Positions 38,069 through 47,139 of a stretch of 64,000 bases of DNA are shown one piece after another. Within the stretch, counting starts at the first letter, position 1; every line of letters starts with the position of its first letter. Source of the DNA: Hymenobacter siberiensis. GTDB lineage: Bacteria > Bacteroidota > Bacteroidia > Cytophagales > Hymenobacteraceae. A model generated the notes under the pieces. The model saw nothing but the letters and a program-made list of their open reading frames with translations, was not told where the DNA came from and ran no database searches. Location: the NCBI RefSeq assembly GCF_018967865.2, contig NZ_JAHLZY020000001.1, positions 310,001-374,000 on the forward strand, written 5' to 3'. The translations under genes and the position numbers were made by a program.

Positions 38069-39910
38069 TTAGGCTGGTTTGGGAAGCTGGCGGGGGGGCA
38101 TGGGGTGGGCGGGGGCTTCGTTTTCGGCGAGGTAGGTTTGGAGGATTCGGGCTTTGGACTTGCCTACTTCGGCGATTAACTCGGCTTCGGTGAGCTCGCG
38201 GATTTTCTTGACGGACTTGAACTTGTTGAGGAGTTTTTCGGCGGTGACGGGGCCGAGGCCTTTGACGTCGGTGAGCTCGGTTTTGAGGGTGCCGGCGTCG
38301 CGAAGGGAGCGGTGGAAAGTGATGCCGAAGCGGTGTACTTCGTCGCGCATGCGCTGGAAGAGGCGGAGGGACTCGCTCCGCTTGTCGATGTAGATGGGCA
38401 GCGGGTCGTTGGGGACGTAGATTTCTTCGAGGCGCTTGGCGATGCCGATGATGGCAATCTGGCCCCAGAGGTTGAGGTCTTTCAGGGCCTTGACGGCCAT
38501 GCTCAACTGGCCCTTGCCGCCGTCGACGATAACGAGCTGCGGGAGGCTGGCGCCTTCGTCCACCAGGCGACGGTAGCGGCGGGAAACGACTTCGTACATG
38601 GAGTCGAAGTCGTTGGGGCCGATGACGGTTTTGATGTGGTAGTGGCGGTAATCGCGCTTGCTGGGCTTGGAGTTGCGGAAGCAGACCATGGCGGCCACCG
38701 GGTTATCGCCCTGGAAGTTGGAGTTGTCGAAGCACTCGATGTGCTTAGGAAGCTCGGTAAGGCGCAGGTCCTTTTTGATGGTTTCCATGATTCGCACCTC
38801 GTTGCTGTCCTTGCTCTTCTCATTCATGCTTTCCTTTTCCTTGCGGGCGTAGAGCACGTTTTTGATGGCCAGTTCAAGTAGCTTGCGCTTGTCGCCGATT
38901 TGGGGCACGGCGAGGTTCACGCCGGGCAGCGGGAGTTCGACAGCCACATTGGTGAGGATTTCCTTCGACTCACTTTCGAACTCCTGACGCAGCTGCATGA
39001 TGAGCGGGGCGAGGATTTCGGCATCCTCCTCATCGAGCTTTTTGGTGACTTCCAGCGACTGCGTGAGGATGATGCTGCCGTTCATCACCTTCAGATACGT
39101 GATAAAGCCCGCTTTCTCGTTGCTGGCGATAGCGAAGACGTCGATGTTAGTGAGCGTGTCGCTCACGATGGTGGACTTGGCCTGGAAGGCTTCGAGCTTA
39201 TCGAGCTTGACCTTGAACTGGTGGGCCAGCTCGTACTGCATGTCCTGGGCGGCGGCGCTCATACGCTCGCGGAAGTACTGCTTGGGGATGCGCAGGTCGC
39301 CGTTGAGGATGTTGCGGATTTGCTGGATGTAGGTGTTGTAGGTGGCCTCTTCTTCGCGGGCGACGCAGGGCGCGTTACAGTTGCCGATTTGCAGCTCCAG
39401 GCAGGGCTTGAACTTGCCGGCTTCGACGTTGGCGGCGCTGAGGTTGTAGTTGCAGGTGCGGAGCGGGTAGAGGGCCCGGATGAGCTCCAACAGCACGTTG
39501 AGGGCAGTGCCGTTGGCGTAGGGGCCGTAGTAGCGCGAGCCGTCGTTAATCTTATTGCGCGTGGGAATGAGGCGGGGGAACCGCTCGTTGGTGAGGCACA
39601 GGAAGGGGTAGGTTTTGCCGTCCTTCAGCAGGATGTTGTACTTAGGTTGGTGCTGCTTGATGAGGTTGTTTTCGAGCAGGAAGGCATCGGATTCACTGTC
39701 GACGATGGTAAACTCCAGGCGCTTGATGTTGCGGACCAGCTGCTGGGTTTTCTTGTTGTGGTCCTGCTTGGTGAAGTAGCTGCTCACGCGCTTGCGCAGG
39801 TCGATGGCCTTGCCCACGTAGATGATGCCCTCATCATCAAAATACTTGTACACGCCGGGCTTGTGGGGCAGGGCGGAAATTTGGGCTTGCAGTTCGGGGT
39901 TGGCTGCCAT
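38069..39910 (-). CDS. uvrC: UvrABC excinuclease subunit C
   Basis: The product is 613 residues, the normal size. It makes both incisions in nucleotide excision repair. A GIY-YIG domain lies at about 12-95 (GVYKYF at 19-24, IIYVGKAIDLRKR). There is a UVR-like helix at about 205-235. The RNase-H-like nuclease region contains HIECFDNSNFQGD and VDGGKGQL. A helix-hairpin-helix pair is at LTDVKGLGPVTAEKLL. The four-Cys pattern CNYN..CLELQIGNCNAPC is typical of the family. Confidence 0.97.
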   Translation of the reverse strand: MAANPELQAQISALPHKPGVYKYFDDEGIIYVGKAIDLRKRVSSYFTKQDHNKKTQQLVRNIKRLEFTIVDSESDAFLLENNLIKQHQPKYNILLKDGKTYPFLCLTNERFPRLIPTRNKINDGSRYYGPYANGTALNVLLELIRALYPLRTCNYNLSAANVEAGKFKPCLELQIGNCNAPCVAREEEATYNTYIQQIRNILNGDLRIPKQYFRERMSAAAQDMQYELAHQFKVKLDKLEAFQAKSTIVSDTLTNIDVFAIASNEKAGFITYLKVMNGSIILTQSLEVTKKLDEEDAEILAPLIMQLRQEFESESKEILTNVAVELPLPGVNLAVPQIGDKRKLLELAIKNVLYARKEKESMNEKSKDSNEVRIMETIKKDLRLTELPKHIECFDNSNFQGDNPVAAMVCFRNSKPSKRDYRHYHIKTVIGPNDFDSMYEVVSRRYRRLVDEGASLPQLVIVDGGKGQLSMAVKALKDLNLWGQIAIIGIAKRLEEIYVPNDPLPIYIDKRSESLRLFQRMRDEVHRFGITFHRSLRDAGTLKTELTDVKGLGPVTAEKLLNKFKSVKKIRELTEAELIAEVGKSKARILQTYLAENEAPAHPMPPRQLPKPA

Positions 39911-40137
39911 AAATCGCAGATTGTCGCTGATTAACCGTGATTACGCTGATTCAGCCGGCGTGTTGGGAAGGAGGGAGGTGGGGCGCTAAAAAGGAGTCCC
40001 CTTGGAGGGCAAAGAGGTGTCATCGATAACAAAAAATGACCGGCAAAAGTCGCCGGCCATTCCTTATAAAACCGCCGCTTGCGTGATTCAGCTAAAAGAA
40101 TCAGCGAAATCACGGTTAATCAGCGGTAATCTGTGAT
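39911..40137. repeat. Inverted (GATTAACCGTGATT) repeats flanking the uvrC-PBP1A gap
   Basis: The left arm 39911-39955 and right arm 40081-40137 are inverted copies, about 40 of 45 positions alike, built from CGCTGATTA/CCGTGATTA units of about 9-10 bases. The inner 125 bases hold a terminator for the upstream minus-strand gene. No ORF. Confidence 0.85.
40030..40061 (-). terminator. Terminator of the PBP1A gene
   Basis: Read on the minus strand, AATGGCCGGC and GCCGGTCATT form the stem and a T6 run follows. Confidence 0.75.
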
Positions 40138-42477
40138 TTATATGTCCTTATCGTCCAGGTCGCCGGCGTCGGGCACCTGCATTTTCTGGTCTGCGGGAAT
40201 GGTGTCGCGCTGGCCGCCGTAGTATTTCGAGCAGTCGATTTCGATGCTGAGCGGGGTGGCGGGCTTGGGGAAGGGGCCGGTGTTGATGCTGATTCGCTTG
40301 TCCTTGTACACTTTCTGCATGAATAGGCCGTAGAGCGGCAGGGCCTCGCGGGCACCTTGGCCGTAGGTGCCGGTGCGGAAGTGGATGCTGCGGTCTTCGC
40401 CGCCCACCCACATGCCGCACACCAGGTCGGGGGTGATGCCCATGAACCAGGCATCGGAGTAGTTGCTGGTGGTGCCGGTTTTGGCCCCGATTTCATATGG
40501 AAACTTGAAGCCGGTGTGCAGGATGGTGCTGGTGCCGCCGGGCTCGGTGGTGCTGGCCTGCAGCATGTTGGTCATGATGTAGGCCGTTTCTTCGCTGAGC
40601 ACTTCCCGGGTGCGGGGCACGAACTCGCGCAGCACGTTGCCATTCTTGTCCTCGATACGGGTCACCATGATGGGAGTGGTGTAAACGCCCTTGTTTACGA
40701 AGGTGGAATAAACACCGCACAACTCAAAAATGCTGCAATCGGAGGTGCCGAAGCCCATCGATGGCACAGCATCGACCGGCGAGGTAATGCCGAGGCGCTT
40801 GGCGTAGGCGGCGATGGTTTCGGGGGTGAGCTTCATCACCAGCCAGGCTGTGATAGAGTTCATGGACCGGGCCAGCGCCTGGCGCAGGGTGAAGGTGCGG
40901 CCCGAGAAATTGCCCTCGAAGTTGTGGGGCGTGTAGGCCGCCCGGCCCGCCACGGCGGGGAAGGTGGTGGCCACGTCGGGGCGCGGGTAGCAGGGCGAGT
41001 AGCCCTGGTCGATGGCCGCCACATACACGATGGGTTTGAACGTGGAGCCGGGCTGGCGCTTGCCCTGCCGCACGTGGTCGAACTTGAAGAACTTGTAGTT
41101 GGGGCCGCCCACCCAGGCCTTAATCTGGCCGTTGAGCGGGTTCATGGCCATGAAGCCGGCCTGCAGGTAGCGCTTGTAGTACTCGAGCGAGTCGTAGGGC
41201 GACATCAGCATCTCCTTCTCGCCCTGCCAGGAGAATACCTGCATCTTGTACTTCTTATGCAGGTAGTAGTTCACCGAGTCGCGGTTGCCGTCGTACTGGG
41301 CCATCAGCGACTTGTAGCGCTGGGTGCGGCGCATGGAGTTCACCAGGAAGTTGGGGATGATTTTGCCGTTTTCGTCGCGCCAGGGCAGCTGGCCCTTCCA
41401 GTGGGCCGAAAACCACTTCTGCTGGAGCGTCATGTGTTCGGCCAGCGACTGCTCGGCGTGCTGTTGCATGCGCGAGTCAATGGTAGTGTAGATTTTCAGG
41501 CCGTCGGCGTACAGGTCGTGGTCGGTTTCCTTGGCCCAGCTTAGCAGCGATTTCACCACCTCGGCCCGGAAATAGGGGGCCAGGCCCTTGCTGGGGTTCT
41601 CCACGGAGTAGTGCAGCACAATGGCCTTGGCTGTGTCCTGGGCCAGTTCGGTGGTGGTGATGTAGTTCGACTTAGCCATCTGGCGCAGCACCCAGTTGCG
41701 GCGCTTGCGCGAGCGGTCGGGGTGCACCACGGGGCTGAAGCGGCCCGGTGCGTTCACGATGCCCACTAGCGTGGCGGCCTCGGGCGTGCTCAGGTTTTTG
41801 GGCGACTTGTTGAAGAACGTCTTGGCTGCCGTGTTGATGCCGAAGGCGTTGGAACCGTATTCCACGGTGTTGAAGTACATCCGGATGATTTCGCGCTTCG
41901 TGTAGTTGCGCTCCAGCCGGATGGCCAGAATCCATTCTTTCGTTTTGGTGATGAGCAGGCCGAGCTTGCCGGTGCCGTTCAGGGTGCCGTCGTTGAGGTC
42001 GCCCCGGGTGCGAAACAGCACCTTGGCCACCTGCTGCGTGAGCGTGGAGCCGCCGCCGTTGTGCGAGAAGGTGAGCACACCGGTTACGGCCCGTAGCACG
42101 CTCTTGGCATCAATGCCCGAGTGCTGCTCGAAACGCACGTCCTCGGTGGCGATGAGGGCGTCAATCAGGTTCTGGGGCAGCTCTTTGAAATCGACGGGCG
42201 TGCGGTTCTCGCGGAAGTATTTGCCCAGCAGTATACCATCGGCCGAATAAATCTCGGAGGCCAGCTCCGAGCGCGGGTTTTCGAGGCTTTTGAGGTTGGG
42301 CATGCGCCCGAACAGGTCCAGGAAGTTGCCGCTCACGGCCAGCACAAACAGCGCCAGCCCCACTACACCCACGCCAAACAGCAGCCACATGGTGCGCACA
42401 AACGCCGTAAATCGCCCCGAACGAACCGGTTTCAAAGGTTGGGGCTTGGGACGACGGGCAGGAGGGGTATTGGGCAT
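40138..42477 (-). CDS. Class A penicillin-binding protein 1A (transglycosylase/transpeptidase)
   Basis: The product is 779 residues. A membrane helix lies at about 31-50. The transglycosylase domain has the catalytic Glu in TEDVRFEQHSGID (E112) and GGSTLTQQ. The transpeptidase domain has S478xxK481 in PGSTFKP, the SxN motif SMN (538-540) and KTG at 666-668. It polymerises and cross-links peptidoglycan at the inner membrane. It is last in a minus-strand run; a heptamer element and a small MITE-like element separate it from the sprE-like gene. Confidence 0.96.
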   Translation of the reverse strand: MPNTPPARRPKPQPLKPVRSGRFTAFVRTMWLLFGVGVVGLALFVLAVSGNFLDLFGRMPNLKSLENPRSELASEIYSADGILLGKYFRENRTPVDFKELPQNLIDALIATEDVRFEQHSGIDAKSVLRAVTGVLTFSHNGGGSTLTQQVAKVLFRTRGDLNDGTLNGTGKLGLLITKTKEWILAIRLERNYTKREIIRMYFNTVEYGSNAFGINTAAKTFFNKSPKNLSTPEAATLVGIVNAPGRFSPVVHPDRSRKRRNWVLRQMAKSNYITTTELAQDTAKAIVLHYSVENPSKGLAPYFRAEVVKSLLSWAKETDHDLYADGLKIYTTIDSRMQQHAEQSLAEHMTLQQKWFSAHWKGQLPWRDENGKIIPNFLVNSMRRTQRYKSLMAQYDGNRDSVNYYLHKKYKMQVFSWQGEKEMLMSPYDSLEYYKRYLQAGFMAMNPLNGQIKAWVGGPNYKFFKFDHVRQGKRQPGSTFKPIVYVAAIDQGYSPCYPRPDVATTFPAVAGRAAYTPHNFEGNFSGRTFTLRQALARSMNSITAWLVMKLTPETIAAYAKRLGITSPVDAVPSMGFGTSDCSIFELCGVYSTFVNKGVYTTPIMVTRIEDKNGNVLREFVPRTREVLSEETAYIMTNMLQASTTEPGGTSTILHTGFKFPYEIGAKTGTTSNYSDAWFMGITPDLVCGMWVGGEDRSIHFRTGTYGQGAREALPLYGLFMQKVYKDKRISINTGPFPKPATPLSIEIDCSKYYGGQRDTIPADQKMQVPDAGDLDDKDI

Positions 42478-42479
42478 TG

Positions 42480-42720
42480 AGGGAGTTAAGAGTTAGGGGT
42501 TAAAAGTTAAAGGTTAAGAGTTTAGGACTTATGCAGTTGAAACACCAACCAGCTGAAAAACAGCAATATAACAAATATACGTCTTGAATACAAGTCGTTG
42601 ATTTTCAGGTTACACAGCTTTTGAAGTGCGTAAGTCCTAGCGTTAAAACTTAGGCCGGCCTAACCACAGTGCAAAGGTCCGAATGCCAACTCGTAACTCA
42701 TAGCCCCTAACTTTTAACTC
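42480..42720. repeat. Heptamer inverted repeat enclosing a MITE-like insertion
   Basis: The left arm (42483-42527) and right arm (42688-42720) consist of degenerate TTAACTC-type units in opposite orientation. The right arm overlaps the stop codon of the sprE-like gene. Between them lies the element at 42523-42639. No ORF. Confidence 0.8.
42523..42639. mobile_element. MITE-like element, 117 bases, with terminal inverted repeats
   Basis: The ends TAGGACTTATGCAGTTGAAA and the complement of the right end (TAGGACTTACGCACTTCAAA) agree at 17 of 20 positions. The interior is AT-rich and does not code for a transposase. This resembles a deletion derivative of an insertion sequence. The family was not identified. 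Confidence 0.65.
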
Positions 42721-45700
42721 ATTTATACACGCGCTGGTAGAAGGTCAAATACCCCGCCAAATCGCCGCTAATCTGGAGCAAAGCCAGATTTTCGGGGCTA
42801 ATGACGAGCGTCTGATAGCCCGCGCCGTGCAGCTTGCCCAGTGGCGACTGCGGCCCGCGCAGCTTGGTGGCGTAGCTCTGGGCTATTTTGGCCCACGGCA
42901 GCGCTTTCACCACCACTAACTCCTGGTCGGCTCCCAGCGGCACCGATTCAACCGTGAGGTTATTCGCCTTGAAAAAACGACTGTTGTAAGTAGCCAGCTG
43001 AGTCGCCAGCCCCGTGGTAGCGGGCGAGTCTTTCGGAAACACCAGCACCACCGTGTGCGGACTGTTTAGCTGGGTGGTGTAGGCCACGGCCGGGGCCGAC
43101 GAAGCCGTACTGGCCCCGGCTACGGGCGTGGGCATAGCTGCCGGAGCCGTCGTTGCGGGAGTTGGGGTGCCCGGTGCAGGAGCCGTAGTGCCGGGGGTAA
43201 CACCCGCTGCCGCCGCCGCTTTGGCAGTGGCCGCTTTCGCGGTAGCCTCGTCGGCCAGCTGCTTGCGGGTGGGCCGGCCCTTGCGGACCGGGGCCGCCGT
43301 TGTGGGGGTAGTTGCCGTCGGGGCACCGTTGGTAGCGGCAGAGGGAAGTGGTGCGGCCGTTGGTGCGGTAGGAGTGGGGCTGCCACCCGTAGCAGCCGGC
43401 AAAGTGTCCGCCGCCGAAGCTGCTGCTGCGGCTGCTTTTTTCGCCGCCGCTTCATCGGCCAGTTGCTTGCGCGTGGGCCGACCTTTCCGCACCGGATCTG
43501 CCGCAACTGGTGCCGCTACCGGCGTGAGGGCCGCGTTGGTAGCCGGAGCAGTACCCAAGGCCGCCGTTGAGGGGGGCATAGTTGAGCCTGTGGCTTCGGC
43601 CGCGCTCTTCGCTTCTTGCCGGATATCAGCCGCCGAGCGCCGGGGCATGGCCCGCATCGCATCCGGTGCGGGCGTGGCAGGGGCCGGCGCTGCTGGGGCC
43701 GGGGCTGGCGTAGTCGGACCCAGGGCTTTGGCCGGGCTATCCCCTTCGCGATACACAATGCGCATTCGGTTATCAATTTCGCCGGGGCGGAAGATGGACA
43801 CCACGGGCTTTTCGGTGGAAGCCAGCGCGCCGGCAATCTGGCCATCGTCCTTCTTCTGATAGGTGGCGGCCAGCGCCTGGGCCTGCGGCACCAGGGGGCT
43901 TTCCGGGAAATCCTTGTAGAATTTCTCCACCGAGGAGCGGGCCGTGAGCGGCGGCTGGGTTCGAATCACCAGCAGCGTTTTCAGGTAGGCCACCCGGTCG
44001 TTGAGGTCACTTTTGGGGTATTGCTGCTCGGTGCGCGCCAGTACGGTCGTGGCCTTGCGGAACTCCTGGTTCTTGTAATACGTGAAGGCCGAATCGACGC
44101 GACTGGCCACGGCGTTGTGCAGGGCCAGCTCGTGCTCGCGGTACAGCGGGTCGGCAATCAGCTTGGCGTAGAGTGACTTCGGGAACTCGCGCTGCAGCGC
44201 CGCCGCGTATTGGGCAGTTTTGGCCGCGTCGGGCTTGTCTTTGTAGTAGAGGTATAGCAGGTAGTAGGCATCGGGGGCATGTTCACCGCGCACGTAGCGG
44301 GTCACCTGCTTCTCGTAGGTTTCGAAGCCCTTTTCACGCTCCTTCAGCTGCTCTTTGTAGATGCCGCCCAACTCGTACAGCGCGCATTCTATCTGCGTAT
44401 CGGAAGCCGCCAGCTGGGTGGGCGTGGTGGGAATATCCTTGCGGTACTGCGCTACCAGGGCATCCTTGGCTGCGTTGGGGTTGGCGGCGGCGGCGGCCAC
44501 GGCCGCCGAGTCGGACCGGCCGCCATTCACCAGCGTGCTGCCGTTGCCGGTGATGGAGATGGGCGCACCACCATTGGCGATGTTGTTGGTCGAGCTGCTG
44601 CCCGTGCGGCTGGTGCGCCAGTTGTCCTGCAATGGTCGGTTCTGCCATTTGCGCAGAAAGTCGGCGCGGGCCGTGCCCAGCGTGGCGGGGTTGTCGAAGT
44701 ACCACTGCGCACCCGAAGCCACCGCCGTCGGGTCGAATGACAGCGGGTCGGCGCTGGGTGCGCCACCGGGCAGGTTGCTGCCCAGGCCACTGCTGCTGGA
44801 ACTGGTGCGGCCGGCAAACTCGGCGGCGGCCGCCTGTTTCTTTTGCTGAGCCGCCAAGCGGTCGGCGGCCACTTTCTGGGCTGCCAGCTCAGCCTCGGCG
44901 TAGGCAACGAGCTGCTGGTTCAGGGCATCGGGTGCCAGGCGGGCCAGCGCCTGCAAGCTGTCCTGCGTTTCGATAATGGTGTACTGTTTGGCAAAATCCT
45001 TCAGGATGCCGCTGCGCTCCTTGATGGCGGCGTAGGTTTTGGCTTCCTTGTTCAGGTTCTGCACCGTGCTGTCGTAGTAGGCCGCCGCGAGGCGGTACTT
45101 CTGCAGGTTTTCGTAGTATATGCGCCCAGCCAGCAAGTAGGTATAGCTTTTCTGGAGGCGGCTGGTGGTGGTGGCTTTAATAGATTGCCGCAGCAGTTTC
45201 AGCGCCTCCGGGTATTTCTTTTCGCGGTAGTTCAGCCGCGCCATCTCATAGTATATCTTGTCGCGGTAGTCCTTGTTCTTTGTGTCTTTCAGCAGGTTGA
45301 CAAAGTTCTTGTTCAGCTTCACTCGGTCGGTCGCGCTCAGGTCCGATACCTGCGGCAGCATCAGCTTGGCCTGGAAATCCAGCTCGTACGGCGGGTTGCG
45401 AGCGATAATCTGGTCGAGCTGCTCGTAGGCCTTTTTATTCTCGCCGGCATCCTGGTACAGCTGCGCCAGAATGTAGCGCGTGCGCGACTGCTCGTTCTTA
45501 AACTCAATCAGCGGAATAGCCTTTTCCAGCTCCGGAATGGCCTTGGCCGGTTCCTCCGTGCGGATGTAGTAGTCGGCCCGCGTCAGAAATAGCTGGCGCG
45601 CATCCTGCGGCAGGCCCTTTTCCTTGTCCAGCAAGTCCGATACCGCTTTGGCGCTTTCCAGCTCGCCCTGCGCCACGAAGGTCCGCATCAGTCCAATCAG

Positions 45701-46156
45701 CGCTTCGTGCTTGGCATTGGCGTCCTTGCCGGTCGAGTTTACGTACTTAAACGTCTGGCCAGCATCGTCAAACTGCATCAGATAGAAGCGCGCCCAGCCC
45801 ACCAGTATGTAGGCATCATCGGTCCAGTCCGAGCCCGGCCGGTTCTGAATCGGCATCGATGCCTTCTTGATAATATCGTTCAAATCGGCGCGGTTGGCCT
45901 TCACGCTGGCGCTGTCCAGCGTCGGGAACAGCGGCAGCGTCTGGTTGTAGTCGTTCACGCGGGCCGCGTACATCTTGTCCTCGGCCGTCTGCAGCTTCAC
46001 GCGGGCCAGGAAGTAGGCGTTGTCGCGGGCGGCCACGTTGTTGAAGGCGTGAGCCACCAGGTTTTTGTCCGATGCGCAGCCCGCCGCTCCCACGCCCAGT
46101 AGGAAGGCGAGCAGCGCGGCCCAGCGATATGTCAGCGAATAATGTGTCAAAATCAA
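42719..46156 (-). CDS. sprE: SprE/PorW-like T9SS TPR lipoprotein
   Basis: The product is about 1,145 residues from a TTG at 46156 (another at 46150), giving a lipoprotein signal with lipobox GAAGC. The open frame runs on to 46483 but that part overlaps atpZ and lacks good starts. TPR-like helices run over about 80-560 (WTDDAYILVGWARFYLMQF, YPEALKLLRQSIKA). A Pro/Ala-rich disordered region at about 860-1030 holds two copies of VRKGRPTRKQLADEA. The last 110 residues (HTVVLVFPKDSP to FYQRVYK) match the C-terminal domain of SprE/PorW, a T9SS and gliding lipoprotein. The overall match is by pattern, so the name is less sure than for the gld genes. Confidence 0.8.
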   Translation of the reverse strand: MILTHYSLTYRWAALLAFLLGVGAAGCASDKNLVAHAFNNVAARDNAYFLARVKLQTAEDKMYAARVNDYNQTLPLFPTLDSASVKANRADLNDIIKKASMPIQNRPGSDWTDDAYILVGWARFYLMQFDDAGQTFKYVNSTGKDANAKHEALIGLMRTFVAQGELESAKAVSDLLDKEKGLPQDARQLFLTRADYYIRTEEPAKAIPELEKAIPLIEFKNEQSRTRYILAQLYQDAGENKKAYEQLDQIIARNPPYELDFQAKLMLPQVSDLSATDRVKLNKNFVNLLKDTKNKDYRDKIYYEMARLNYREKKYPEALKLLRQSIKATTTSRLQKSYTYLLAGRIYYENLQKYRLAAAYYDSTVQNLNKEAKTYAAIKERSGILKDFAKQYTIIETQDSLQALARLAPDALNQQLVAYAEAELAAQKVAADRLAAQQKKQAAAAEFAGRTSSSSSGLGSNLPGGAPSADPLSFDPTAVASGAQWYFDNPATLGTARADFLRKWQNRPLQDNWRTSRTGSSSTNNIANGGAPISITGNGSTLVNGGRSDSAAVAAAAANPNAAKDALVAQYRKDIPTTPTQLAASDTQIECALYELGGIYKEQLKEREKGFETYEKQVTRYVRGEHAPDAYYLLYLYYKDKPDAAKTAQYAAALQREFPKSLYAKLIADPLYREHELALHNAVASRVDSAFTYYKNQEFRKATTVLARTEQQYPKSDLNDRVAYLKTLLVIRTQPPLTARSSVEKFYKDFPESPLVPQAQALAATYQKKDDGQIAGALASTEKPVVSIFRPGEIDNRMRIVYREGDSPAKALGPTTPAPAPAAPAPATPAPDAMRAMPRRSAADIRQEAKSAAEATGSTMPPSTAALGTAPATNAALTPVAAPVAADPVRKGRPTRKQLADEAAAKKAAAAAASAADTLPAATGGSPTPTAPTAAPLPSAATNGAPTATTPTTAAPVRKGRPTRKQLADEATAKAATAKAAAAAGVTPGTTAPAPGTPTPATTAPAAMPTPVAGASTASSAPAVAYTTQLNSPHTVVLVFPKDSPATTGLATQLATYNSRFFKANNLTVESVPLGADQELVVVKALPWAKIAQSYATKLRGPQSPLGKLHGAGYQTLVISPENLALLQISGDLAGYLTFYQRVYK

Positions 46157-46267
46157 AGCAAGGGAAAGGACGGCCCGGAGCAGCCGGAACGCCCAAAGCA
46201 GCCGGAAATGTTCGACGGCTCTGCCAGATAACGAAGCCGCACGGGTAAAATTACGTTTTTCCCCGGG

Positions 46268-46275
46268 CAAACGTA
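46268..46275 (-). promoter_or_regulatory. Putative -7 box of the sprE-like gene
   Basis: TACGTTTG on the minus strand matches TAnnTTTG, about 110 bases before the TTG start. Confidence 0.45.
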
Positions 46276-46290
46276 GCCCCGCCCGCGCCG

Positions 46291-46298
46291 TAACTTTG
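46291..46298 (+). promoter_or_regulatory. Putative -7 box of the atp operon
   Basis: TAACTTTG lies 25 bases before the atpZ ATG and 15 bases from the divergent sprE box. Confidence 0.6.
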
Positions 46299-46322
46299 CC
46301 AGCCGTCTCTCCCTCACCGCCC

Positions 46323-46556
46323 ATGTCCACCCCGCCCGACCCGCAGCCCGCCGGCACCAACCGCCTGCAGGCCGTCATGAAATACTCCGGCCTGGCCTTC
46401 CAGATGCTGGCCATCATCGGGGGCAGTGCTTGGCTGGGCACCTGGCTCGACGGCCGTTTGCACACCCAGCCCTGGCTCACCATTGGGCTGCTGCTGCTGG
46501 GCGTGTTCCTGGCCGTGTTTCAGGTTATCCGCAGCCTCACCAAAGAATCGCTTTAA
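46323..46556 (+). CDS. atpZ: AtpZ/AtpI-like protein
   Basis: The product is 77 residues from the ATG at 46323; an upstream TTG would begin inside the promoter box. Two membrane helices are visible (FQMLAIIGGSAWLGTWLDG and ITIGLL-like), with the conserved GxxxG and LDG loop typical of AtpZ. It helps assemble or load Mg/Ca for the ATP synthase rotor. It is first in the atp operon. Confidence 0.88.
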   Translation: MSTPPDPQPAGTNRLQAVMKYSGLAFQMLAIIGGSAWLGTWLDGRLHTQPWLTIGLLLLGVFLAVFQVIRSLTKESL

Positions 46557-46569
46557 GTACGAACCCACC

Positions 46570-46670
46570 GTCATGCCGAGCGCAGCCGAGGCCTCTCGCG
46601 TGCAATAGCAACTCAATCGTTGAAAGATTAGTGGGGGCACGCGAGAGGCCTCGGCTACGCTCGGCATGAC
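46570..46670. repeat. 34-base inverted repeat in the atp operon
   Basis: The arms 46570-46603 and 46637-46670 are inverted copies with one mismatch; they start GTCATGCCGAGC and end GCTCGGCATGAC. The 33-base loop is AT-rich. It lies between atpZ and the next gene. Confidence 0.93.
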
Positions 46671-46689
46671 GTCGTATCAGCCCCAATCT

Positions 46690-47100
46690 ATGTCTATGTC
46701 CAAGTTCCTGCGTCAGTTTCTGCTCTTCACCGCCGCGCTGGGACTGCCCATCTACGTCCTGCAACGCCTCTACGGCGCGGCCGTAGTGCACCCGCGCACT
46801 GGGCTCATTTTTGCCGTCATGGCCGCGCTCACGTACTTCGCCTACACCCTCACGGCGCGCCTTGTGGCCCGCTCGCCCGATAACCTCGGCACGGGCTACC
46901 TCATCGGCATGACGGTCCGGCTGCTGGTGTCGCTGGGCCTTGTTACTTGGCTGCTGGCCGGCGGCATTGCCCGCGAGCCGAGGGGCATCTGGACCTTCCT
47001 CGGAGCCTTCTTTATCCTGTACTTTTCGTGGGCCGGGTTTGAAATCTGGGCTACTTTGAGTAACTTGCGGCCGATTTCAGGAAAGCAAGTAACGCAATGA
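46690..47100 (+). CDS. Second AtpI-like membrane protein
   Basis: The product is 136 residues from the ATG at 46690 (another ATG at 46696). It has four predicted hydrophobic helices and no catalytic motif. In Bacteroidota a protein of this type commonly sits between atpZ/I and atpB and may be a divergent AtpI assembly factor. It is 39 bases before atpB. Identity is from position and topology, not sequence motifs. Confidence 0.7.
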   Translation: MSMSKFLRQFLLFTAALGLPIYVLQRLYGAAVVHPRTGLIFAVMAALTYFAYTLTARLVARSPDNLGTGYLIGMTVRLLVSLGLVTWLLAGGIAREPRGIWTFLGAFFILYFSWAGFEIWATLSNLRPISGKQVTQ

Positions 47101-47139
47101 TAGTGCGTTAGCCCGGAATTAGTCATTAATTAACTTTGA

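Noticed and set aside
46157..46483. Long N-terminal extension of the sprE-like frame
   Set aside because: It overlaps atpZ and its promoter, and the lipoprotein signal lies downstream.
47131..47138. TAACTTTG directly before the atpB ATG as a promoter
   Set aside because: Transcription would start inside the gene; no later start is reasonable, so it is probably chance.
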